Assembly: GCA_023897205.1 (NCBI GenBank)
Contig: JAHWDD010000011.1
Span: forward strand, 186,001-250,000
Length of the DNA: 64,000 nt
Reading direction: 5' to 3'
From: Exophiala sp. HKRS030
Lineage: Eukaryota; Ascomycota; Eurotiomycetes; Chaetothyriales; Herpotrichiellaceae
In this document: positions 55,353-64,000 of the stretch, one piece after another
Position numbering within the stretch: position 1 is the stretch's first letter
How the letters are laid out: every line of letters starts with the position of its first letter
The notes under the pieces: generated by a model
Database searches by the model: none
Told to the model about the DNA's origin: nothing
What the model saw: the letters and a program-made list of their open reading frames with translations, nothing else
Made by a program: the position numbers and the translations under genes

Positions 55353-56829
55353 ATGGCGGACGTCTCCTCTACGCGGCTCTATCTGGGCAACCTTCCACGA
55401 AATAGTATGCTCACCTTCATTCACTGATTTCATTTGGTCTCCCCAGACAATGCGGCACCATGGAAGCTCTGCCTGTTGCGCGCAGGCGCACCCGGATAAC
55501 ACCAGTCGCTGATTACCTATCCAGTCACAAAACAAGACATCGAGGATCACTTTGGAACTCATGGCGCTGGCTCCATCAAAGAGATCAAACTCATGAATGG
55601 CTTTGGTTTCATTGAATATGAAGACGCCATGGATGCCCGTGATGTCGTGCCAGGTACAGCTTACACCTCTTATGCTCTGAATCTCCAGCTAACTTTGTCA
55701 TAGCTTTCCGTACGAGCCATCCTACCTCTTTTACCTCTCCTTTTCTTCTGCAATGTACCCTGACAAGAACATAGACGGAACCGAATTCAAGGGCGAACGC
55801 CTCACTGTCCAATTTGCACGTGGCCCTCGTCGCAAGGACGACTTTTCTGGTCCACCAGACCGAAACATCCCTCGACCACGACGCACCATCTATCGCATGC
55901 AGATCACGGGCTTGCAACCAGATACCAGTTGGCAGGTTAGATACCCCAATATGTCCATCTCCAGGCTCTTCTCTTTTGGATCGAAAGCTACCAAGGATTG
56001 GTGATCTCATGTTCCCGCCGCATAATTTTCACAGAGATCATGTTTCCATCCACGGAGTTAGGCATTTGGTGAAACGCACCTGCGTTGCATCTCCCAGGCA
56101 CCAGCCTTATGAAACTCATTCTCGCTTGCTCCATGAATATCCTCTTACTGTTGTACAGGACCTAAAGGACTTCGCCAGGAGCTCGGGCCAACTGGATGTC
56201 GTTTACTCCGAAACTGGTCGCGAACGCGATGGCAAAGGGTAAATCTAGTGCATTTGGAAGGTTCAAATACATGCTTATCATTGTCTAGTTTTGTCGAATT
56301 CGAGACCCAGGCCGACCTCAAAACTGCTGTCGAGAAGTTAGATGGACAAACCTTCAAAGGTGCGGTGGTTCATTGTACAGCTGATGTAAGTTCTCCCCGG
56401 ATTGCCAAATGACATTAGCTAACACATTTGCAGATCCAGGACGAACGTCCCGACCCTCGAAGCTATCGTCAAAGATCTCCTCCGCGAGGTCGATATCCCA
56501 TGGATGATTACTATGACCGACGTGGTCCTCCTCCTCGCGGTTGGAGCCCTCGTGGGTATCGCGAACGTTCTCCAGGACGTCGACCACCCGTGGATGACTT
56601 TTACGACCGTGGCTACGGTAGACGTACCCCTCCGAGAGACTACCCACCACCACGACGATATGACCTGGATCCATATGATGCTCCGCGAGGACCTCCTCCA
56701 CCACCAGCTCGAGGCTATGGTGATCCTTATGGACGGAACGGAGAACCATACCCTCCTCGACCACGCAGCCCACCCCGCGGCGGCTATGGCTACGGCGGCT
56801 ACGGTGGCTATGATGACCGACGCTACTAG
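55353..56829 (+). CDS. SR-type pre-mRNA splicing factor (Srp2-like, two RRMs)
   Basis: Seven exons: 55353-55404, 55525-55653, 55704-55709, 55775-55935, 56159-56238, 56289-56385 and 56434-56829; 306 residues. RRM1 has RNP2 (LYLGNL) and RNP1 (GFGFIEYE). RRM2 is the degenerate type of SR proteins (MQITGL...DLKDFARSSG, GFVEFET). The C-terminal ~130 residues are rich in Arg, Gly, Pro, Tyr and Asp (RSPPRG, GYGGYGGY), with few RS dipeptides. This fits S. pombe Srp2 and metazoan SRSF4/6-like factors acting in the nucleus on splice-site choice. The third exon is only 6 nt (CTTTCC); it is needed to complete the AFHGTEFKGERLTV segment of RRM1. The many introns suggest regulated splicing of its own message. 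Confidence 0.93.
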
Positions 56830-57698
56830 TGATAGAAGGACTCCGTCTGTGTTGTCCGTGGCAAGTATGGACTCGTATGTGGCAACAACTTTCCGACCTG
56901 ACAAGTCCACCTGATCTTTGTTTGCCATGGGGATTTCTCTATGTCAATCACCTTGGGCGACTCTCGCAGTATCTTCTTTGGGCTATGTCGGCTTTTTTCG
57001 AGTCTTGATTACGGGATTCTCCTACCTCGAGGAATTGGTTCGGCTCGGCTTGTGGTCGCTTTCTGTCTATGTAAAGCAATTTTTAAGGGCCTTGGAATCG
57101 GTAATGCTCCTCGAACGTACACAAACTGATGAACTGGAATGGAAAATGCACAAATGTTGACAAATCTGGATGCCTTGAATGTGACTTGAGCTTGGATCGG
57201 GATCTTTCCACGCATTGCTGGCCACCGAGACTTCTCGTTCTCTTGGAACGGACCATGGCTCCTCCTCATATACCCACCTTCCATGACACACCCAGCTCTT
57301 TCCTAAAGCAACGATTCCTTCTCTCTTAATTCAGGTCTTCTTTCTGAGGATTCGCTGCACGTCTTGACGTCGACGATCTAGCTCACATCGCGTTCTAACC
57401 TGTAGACATGGTGTGCCCACTTCCCTCCCTTTTCTACACCTGGCTGGATTCAATGTCGCAGCTATCATCTGCGGGCGAGCACTTCCTCGTAGTGCCTTGC
57501 AGAAACTGCAGCGATCTGTCGCATGGGTCGACCGCCATTCTATGCATGTGCTGCTTTTTAGCCTCACTAAACTCCAAGGTAGGTCGTTGATAATGAGGGT
57601 AAGGGCGTCCCTCAGATACTTCGTAATGTCGTTTGCGTAGGTTAGGTATAGTAGGTAGCAATACAATTGGTCAGCGCTCTGGCAAAACGTGGTCTTTC
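56830..57698. other. Intergenic region between convergent genes
   Basis: About 870 bp holding the 3' regions of the SR-protein gene and the gene at 57699. Short open frames only. Confidence 0.45.
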
Positions 57699-58904
57699 TC
57701 AACCTCTTCTGCCAAAGAGCTTCTTTCTAAAACTCTGGCCTTTGCTCATCTCTTTTGATTTCGTTTCCTGGCCTCCTTCTTTCTGTTTGCCCTTGGTGTC
57801 GGGTTTAGATGTCTGTTCTGCCACATTCGTCGGCCGGACAGGAAGCGCCGTGAGCCCCGAGGGTTGCTGCTGGTGTGAAACCCGCGGCGAGGTGGCGGAC
57901 AGAGGAAGAGGCAGGGGCGGTGGATAGGCATCGGACGCCCCAGCCGAAGGGGCTGTCCTCGGCCGCGCGGGACTGCCCGTCGAACCTGTGAGCGGTCTCA
58001 GCTGTTGAGAGGAGCCGCGCGAATGAGGCTGTCCCTGTCCTTGTTTGCGGCGCGGCGACGGTGCCGTCTTCGGGTCGGCGCCTCTCTCGTCGTCTGCGAG
58101 CTCCTGGCCTTGGTCGTCGTCATCGTCGTAGTCGTGCTCTTCGTCTCCATCGTCGTCGTAGTCTTCATCTTCGTCATCTTCATCGAACGCACGCTCCGGG
58201 TCGCCATTGTACACCACCCACCAACCGATCTTCTCGTTGGGCGCAATCTTGTCACGTAGGTCCGCGAGCGCTTCCCACGCCTTGTTCGTCAGGCCGGGAC
58301 CGGCGGCGATGACGTCCTCCACGTTCAGACTCAGGTCCGTCTCTTCGGGGCCCGGCTTCTTGCCGCCAGAGTGTTGTGTGTTGGCGCGGGATCTGTGCGG
58401 AGACGACGACGTGGTGGCAGACTGACTGTTATTGTTACCGCTTCCTGACTCTTTTTCTCCTCTTGCGGTAGACGTGTCCGTATTCTGTCCTTGCGTTGTC
58501 GCGACCGACGGGTGCGTCGTCGGCGTCAGGTTCGAGGTCGTGGAGACCAGAGGTGCCGCGTTGCTGCCGCCGCCGTTGCTGCTCCCAGGTGTCCGACCGG
58601 CGATCGTGACCACCTTGTCGCCGACGTAAGCGTAGGGCTGGCTCACCGAGTTCGGTCCGTCCACGTCGTCCGGGTTGTATTGTTCTATGAACTCGAGGTT
58701 GCGACCGCCGGGTCCCCCGCCCACCAGCTCCTTCATGATGTCCGGGTACAACCTGTGGAACGAGTCCAGGATGTCGGCACGCGAGTTCTCGTTTTGGATG
58801 TACTCCACGCTCGTGTTGTCGAGGTTGTTCACGATGGCGTGGACTCGGATGCCTGAGAAGCCTTCACGCGGCCAGCGGAAGCCGTGGACTAGGTAGACTG
58901 GCAT
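57699..58904 (-). CDS. Conserved fungal protein of unknown function with acidic and basic low-complexity regions
   Basis: Intronless, 401 residues. The first ~95 residues look like a compact domain (MPVYLVHGFRWPREGFSGIR, then ADILDSFHRLYPDIMKEL and NLEFIEQYNPDD), and another conserved-looking block lies at about 205-240 (WEALADLRDKIAPNEKIGWW, VVYNGDPERAF). I recall related proteins in many Pezizomycotina without a known role. Between and after these blocks are Ser/Thr/Gly-rich linkers, a nearly pure Asp/Glu stretch (~242-270), and a basic C-terminus (FRKKLFGRRG). No signal peptide or membrane segment is seen. The start at 58904 has a clean ATG and strong coding bias. Function unknown. Confidence 0.85.
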   Translation of the reverse strand: MPVYLVHGFRWPREGFSGIRVHAIVNNLDNTSVEYIQNENSRADILDSFHRLYPDIMKELVGGGPGGRNLEFIEQYNPDDVDGPNSVSQPYAYVGDKVVTIAGRTPGSSNGGGSNAAPLVSTTSNLTPTTHPSVATTQGQNTDTSTARGEKESGSGNNNSQSATTSSSPHRSRANTQHSGGKKPGPEETDLSLNVEDVIAAGPGLTNKAWEALADLRDKIAPNEKIGWWVVYNGDPERAFDEDDEDEDYDDDGDEEHDYDDDDDQGQELADDERGADPKTAPSPRRKQGQGQPHSRGSSQQLRPLTGSTGSPARPRTAPSAGASDAYPPPLPLPLSATSPRVSHQQQPSGLTALPVRPTNVAEQTSKPDTKGKQKEGGQETKSKEMSKGQSFRKKLFGRRG

Positions 58905-60464
58905 TTCCGTGTGCTTCTGTGCCTTTTTGCTTGTTTTGCGAGCTCAGCTCCCGGCACGTTGACACGGATCAGAGAATCGAGAGGAGAGGAGAGCAGAGGT
59001 ATATAGACGTAGAGAGCCTGGATAGACTGGGTAGAGACTGCGCCGATTCCGTCGACTGTGAAAGTCCGGAGGTGAGGTATACACTGTAGACTTGCGGAGA
59101 GCGAGGCGCAAGGTATATGGGAGTAGGCAGGGCTGAACTACCTGTAGATACTATCGTCGTTGTCTAACGTATTTTGTCGCGGTACTCGTATGGATCGTGA
59201 GTCCAGCAGTAAGGGTGAGTGAGGACCAGCAACAACAAACATGATCGATGGCAGTTGTGTGCGGTTTGTTTTTGCAACGCTTTGAGGAGAGCGCAGCTGC
59301 AGCTTGACGAAGTGTGTCGGATGCTCTCTGCGCCTAGCGTCAGTCAGTCGCGTCGACCGCTTCTTTATCCGCTATAAGGGCAAGAAAAACATTGGGTCGC
59401 ACGGATCTGGGATTTCTGTGCGACAGGGGACAAAAGGTACAGATACTTTGAACCTTTGTACGAGTTGCGAAGCATAGGTATATACAACCAGGCCGGGGAT
59501 CTAATATGTACAATATCCGTAGGTACATGTCCAGGTGCCCCGCCGGTGGAAACATTAGCAGGGAAGTAGCCGAAGCTGGGGTGGACCGGGCCAGGGGATC
59601 TCACTAAGAGAACCCCTACCTACCTATCTATAGGCATATCTTCCCTGGTCCATCTGTTGTATCACTCTCTGGGTAGGTACGTAATTTACGCTTGTCCAGG
59701 CGGCTGTTTACTGTCCGAGTGACTCGTATAGTGTACCAACCAAAGCGAGATGCAAGGAATGTCAGCCTTGCAAAACCCACGCGGCACAGGAGCATGCGTC
59801 TGCCCACCAGCTGAGAAATTCGGGCACCTTATTTCCTACGGATGGATATGGTATCTATCTCCAAAGAGAGAGATCGTGGGTCAAAACTCTTGATACATTC
59901 GAAACTGCTGAGGCGAGAAGTTTTTGATACGAGGACTTCTCTTGCGCTGTCAGACAGCATGTTGTGCGCATCTTCCATCCGAACGAAGCAGTAGCTAGGG
60001 TGTTGTTCTATACCCTTGATGACATGCTGGTTGTAGATTCTGGCAATTGAAGTACTTGCGTCATCGGACTGCTAGTTTCGCACGGCGAGCTGTGCAGGAT
60101 ATCCTCCCATCAATGCAAAATACAGGGAGTGCTTCTCGTATTCGGACCTAATGCACGAGCCCGGACGGATAGACCCTCTCAACATCGGTGACCTCTCTCT
60201 TTCCATTCAATGGTATGAATGGCAATATCGAGGCCGATCAAATGTTCCAGCTTGTAGGATCTCGACTTGGAGTAGATGATCGTGATGCTGCCGTGGACCA
60301 ACTTGGCTGGAAGACTAGCGTTTGGGCCAGCCTGTTTTGGCCTTTAGCCCATATTGAAGAGTATAGCAAGGCAATAATCACAGTGGCCTCCTAGGTGCTT
60401 CGTGGCGATCTCTCCTGTCAAAAGCCCGGATTGAGTGCCAGAAAATCGACACCGTAGATGACAT
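58905..60464. other. Intergenic region
   Basis: About 1.56 kb between the start of the unknown-function gene and the Dph5 stop, both on the minus strand. CCTACCTACCTATCTATAGG-like steps occur at 59618-59637. No gene is supported. Confidence 0.5.
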
Positions 60465-61383
60465 TTATTGCCTTTCGTGGTATTTCTTCCAGCTGGCATC
60501 AAACGTTTGCTCGTTGATGGCGAACAATCTGATGTAGTCTCTTTCGAGTTCATGTGCCCTTTTACCCAGCAGCACAACACTGTGCAGAGGAGGGCCAAGT
60601 TCAATACCAGACAGTTCTTTCAATGTTCCACAGGCGAACTTCTGGTCATCTGCACCAACACGAGCGCAACCAATAGCAAGGCTGTCTTCGTCGTACACCT
60701 TTTCGCCCTTCTCGGCTTCGATCTCTAGCATCTGTTGAGCACACTGCGACACAGTCATGTACCGTGGTGGCTCGTATATTTTTCTTCCTCTTGCCATATT
60801 TTCTAATGATTGTTCCTTGACCTTGATGTCCAGTAGTAGTAGCGTATGTAGCCCTATCGAGGCGTTTTCTCGCAGCCGATCATAAAAACTAGCAGGTCTC
60901 CAGTTGTCGGTAAAGAACACCATGGATACTGTCTGACCAAAATTGTACAGTTGCAGTCCCGTAGCGCCAACCGCATTCAAGATAGAGGCATTCGGGATCG
61001 ACTTGGTTGGAACCGCAAGCTCTTTGGCTCGGAGGACGATATCAGTATGAGTAGTAGCACCAAATGGGTCGCCGACGACAAGGAATGCTATGTCAGATTT
61101 GTCTGCGCCGGAGAGGATTTCATCGCTAGACGATTCAACCATCTCACGATCTGCAACAATGACGGGTCTACCGTAGAATGACTCCTACCTTCACTGTCAG
61201 ATACCAGCCTCGTCAGCTTCGTTCGCGGCATGGGTCTTTACAACGTACAAGTTTTTCTTTGCCAACATGGAGAATGCTCGTGTAGGCTTCGAGATACACA
61301 CGTTCTGCGCGCTTCACGACCTCCAGGCCTTTGACTGTGATGTCTGTTTCATCGGCCAGGCCGAGCCCTACCAGGTACAACAT
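60465..61383 (-). CDS. DPH5: Diphthine methyl ester synthase Dph5
   Basis: A SAM-dependent methyltransferase that methylates the modified His of elongation factor 2 in diphthamide synthesis, in the cytosol. Two exons: 61383-61249 and 61184-60465, joined across a 64-bp intron; 284 residues. The start [20 protein letters not shown] matches the family. The acceptor at 61185 was chosen so that [21 protein letters not shown] is continuous. Signature blocks [39 protein letters not shown] and [12 protein letters not shown] are intact, consistent with an active enzyme. It is divergent from SPT3. Confidence 0.96.
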
Positions 61384-61789
61384 AGTGGCTTGGACACAAG
61401 GTAGTCTACTCCGTAGTCGTGTCAGTAATTGCAGATCGAGCCCACCATTTGGCCAGGAACTAAATGCTAGATATCTAGACTTTCGTTCGGAAAAATGAAT
61501 TGCGGGGAGAAAATCCGCATGGAAGAACTTCGGGTCCGTCGTGGTGGAATTTGGCAACGGCAGTCAGAGCGTTGACCAGCAAGACGAAGTTATCGCCATT
61601 ACGCACCTTCCTCGAATTTCATCACCACCACATTCGTTACCATCGATTTGAATCAACAAGTACATTTGTTCATTGTCTGGAGCGACGGAGCGGCGTTTGT
61701 CGCGAGGATACCTCTAAGATTCGCTTTCCCATCTCCCCGGATCGTATCGAGAATTCCGAGGTTGTCGGGGGTTGTGGTCAGGAGTCAAG
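61384..61789. promoter_or_regulatory. Divergent promoter of DPH5 and SPT3
   Basis: A 406-bp spacer between the two starts, with a TACTCCGTA copy at 61407-61415, 24 bp upstream of the DPH5 ATG, and no other notable element. Confidence 0.5.
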
Positions 61790-63343
61790 ATGGCTGAACG
61801 TGCGAAATACCGGCAGGAGATTCAGCAGGTAAGCATACAAAGTGTTTTCTTTTCGCCCCATCAGATGTCCGTGGTGCCTTTTCCAAGTCTTCATTCGCAC
61901 AAAGGGATATTGTCAGCTCGATGGAGTGTTGCGGGCGATGTTCTTGGGAGAAATTTCAAATCAGAAAGACCCGAGTGCAACTCGCAAGGTGATGGATGAA
62001 GCCGGTGAGCCAGATGGCGTTTTTACCGACACCCGCCGCGCGGTCATCTCAAAAAGCGTAGCCGGTGAGCTTGTCGCAACCGCGTTGCCACGGTACAAAG
62101 AGTGACAAGCCAACTTTGGTTGTGTGAGACGCGACAATCCAGATTGACACTCGTGTCAAACTTGCTCTCCTTTGTCACGAACAACAATACGACAATGGAT
62201 AGCGACACCATGAGCGAACTTTCAGCCCCTGCCTCCCCTGTCTTGGATCATCCGCCTGATCACGACGAGAATGACACTGAGACCATGGGAGAGTACAAGC
62301 AGAGACTGATTCATTGGATTGAACAGATGATGTTTGTGAGTGGAGAGACTGCCGAACCCAGCGCTGAGACAACATGGATGATCGAAGAGATTGTCAGAGA
62401 GCAAGTTGTTGAGATGGTAAGTCTATATAGGTCTTGTGTACCCCCCTCCCTGACTAACATTTGGCAAGCTCACTCAAGCCACCGGCCTCGCCAATCGACG
62501 TGGCTCCAAGACAATCTCCATCATCGACCTGATCTTCCAGATTCGTCACGACCGAGCAAAGGTCTCCCGACTCAAGACTTTCCTCTCCTGGAAAGACGTG
62601 CGCAAGAACGTCAAGGATTCCGATGACAAAGGTGGCGGTGACGGTGCTGATGACTTTGACGAGGCATGCCACGTTCTCTCCCTTTCAGACTGCCCTCACT
62701 AATGTGTTGATAGGCTGCCGGCGGTGTCAACCCTTCTGCTCCTCAAAAGACCACTGCCAACAAGAAGGCTCGATTGGTTCTGCCTTGGGAAGTCCAGTCC
62801 TTCTACGCCGAGCAGGTTCCCGAACGTGAGGATGAAGAAGACGAGGAAGAAGAGGAGCAAAACGAGGCTACCCTCGCACGACTTGCTTCTGCTGACGAGC
62901 GCACGAAGAACATGACCAAGGAGGAGTACGTGTACTGGTCTGACTGCCGTCAAGCTAGCTTCACCTTCCGCAAGGGAAAGAGATTCCGAGAGTGGGCCGG
63001 ATTTGGCACCGTCATCGATAGCAAACCGAACGACGACGTTGTTGATGTTCTCGGTTTCCTGACCTTCGAGGTCGTCCAGACACTCACCGAGGAGGCACTC
63101 AAGGTCAAGGCTATAGAAGACCAGGCAAACAAGAAGGCGAATGGCGGTCGTGGAGACCAGGAAGCTCTTAAGAAGAGAAAGCGAGCCGGCTGCAGCCTAT
63201 TCGAGATGCCCGAGGAAGGTCGCACGCCGGTCGAGCCGAAGCATGTCAGAGAGGCTTTCCGTCGTCTTCAAGTGATTCCAAACCGTTACAAGTTCATGCG
63301 ACGCGGGTATGCCGGCATGAGGACTCCCTTGAGACTGATCTGA
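61790..63343 (+). CDS. SPT3: SAGA complex subunit Spt3
   Basis: A TBP-contacting histone-fold subunit of SAGA. Proposed exons: 61790-61828, 62327-62416, 62469-62663 and 62714-63343; 317 residues. Exon 1 encodes [13 protein letters not shown], which joins [12 protein letters not shown] to restore the conserved N-terminus [15 protein letters not shown]. The histone folds and conserved blocks [17 protein letters not shown] and [21 protein letters not shown] follow. The acidic stretch at ~180-190 is usual. Intron 1 is long (498 bp) and contains an alternative in-frame start at 62195 continuous with exon 2, giving a different N-terminus. Donor 3 is either GC (GAG|GCATGC, 62664) or GT nine bases later (CAC|GTTCTC); both keep frame. 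Confidence 0.9.
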
Positions 63344-64000
63344 GGACGGTCAGCGTGAATGTTGATATGATTATGAGTTGTCAAGGTTTAACATGGGCAT
63401 ATCGTTACGATTGCGATTGCGCATGTAACGGGAGTTTGACGGTACGAGGACTCAATTGTGACTGATCTGGCGTGGTCAGCACATTTGTCGACAGGCGTTT
63501 AAGGAGGCGTCAAGGATCGGTGTTGTTTAAATTGCGGCGAAGATTCTTTTTCAAAAGATACCCTGTGTGATTATGAGAAACCCGGAATGATTCTAGAACT
63601 ATGAGTTTCAAGAACAATGCAAAACCCATTCAAACTTCTCTTCTCTTAGTTAGTTGTCCCTTTTTCTACCCAGATCCACTCTCTGTATCTGGCTGTGGAT
63701 GGAGAGAAGACCTAGGTACCCGAGGCGACCTTTGGGTCAGTATTTAGTGCTTGAGCCATTCGATAAGATGGATAAAGCCGCATGACTCGTTCCGTATAGA
63801 AATTGACCCCACACCCAGCGCCACCGAAACCGCAGGCATCGATACCCAACGGGGTCAAAAACCAATGCATGCAAGTCTTTGCGTTGGACTCGGAGTCATC
63901 TTTGTCTTGGGTACACGTAGACTATTTGCCCCGAGAGTATCACCTCCTTTCTGGTAAATTTGCATGCCCTTCAACTCCCGCCGAGTCTTTTCACCGGCGC
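63344..64000. other. Intergenic region at the right edge
   Basis: About 660 bp after SPT3. No gene is supported; a short open frame at 63751-63957 has no recognisable content. Confidence 0.45.

Noticed and set aside
61842..62105. Open frame ending in [20 protein letters not shown] inside the long SPT3 intron
   Set aside because: No recognised family and no clean joins to neighbouring exons; kept only as a reason to check transcripts there.

Overview
The window is nuclear DNA of a filamentous ascomycete (Pezizomycotina). Genes carry short introns, mostly about 45-135 bp, with GTRAGT-like donors and CTRAC-like branch points. The products are eukaryotic housekeeping proteins (Rad6, Nop58, Vma6, Rpc9, Dph5, Spt3, an SR protein) mixed with families that are expanded in moulds (Zn2Cys6 regulators, RTA1, PLAC8, GT90, acyltransferase 3, MFS). 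I cannot fix the class; a eurotiomycete-like genome would fit. I see no transposon, rRNA, convincing tRNA or CRISPR array. Intron positions were derived by joining reading frames by hand and have not been checked against transcripts.

Layout. 1-174: start of a gene running off the left edge. 175-4298: long gene-poor, pyrimidine-rich stretch. 4299-5756: Ser-rich single-pass membrane protein. 6825-9726: divergent ERG10-type thiolase and RAD6. 10880-25099: a catabolic-looking cluster: O-methyltransferase-like protein, dienelactone hydrolase, Zn2Cys6 regulator, TcuA-like FAD dehydrogenase, MFS anion transporter, isocitrate-lyase/PEP-mutase-family lyase, and a fused aconitase/isopropylmalate-isomerase-like hydratase. 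26083-32728: secreted alpha-galactosidase, membrane acyltransferase, bleomycin hydrolase. 33474-44416: BTB protein, PLAC8 protein, Rpc9, Nop58, Vma6 and an orphan two-exon gene. 45007-54430: RTA1 protein, a second Zn2Cys6 regulator, an amino-acid/choline-type permease and a GT90 glycosyltransferase. 55353-63343: SR splicing factor, a conserved fungal protein of unknown role, Dph5 and Spt3.

The most interesting system is the 10.9-25.1 kb cluster. Import of a di- or tricarboxylate, desaturation by a flavoprotein, hydration by an aconitase-type enzyme and retro-aldol cleavage by an ICL-family lyase make a coherent route for a substituted tricarballylate, aconitate or maleate. Every promoter region in the cluster contains a CCG-N4-CGG palindrome, the site type bound by Leu3-class Zn2Cys6 activators, and the cluster encodes a regulator of that general kind. 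Other observations: two or three apparent GC-AG introns, coding exons of 6-7 nt, a possible alternative Spt3 N-terminus, a 9-mer (TACGGAGTA) dispersed through intergenic DNA, and promoter tandem repeats.
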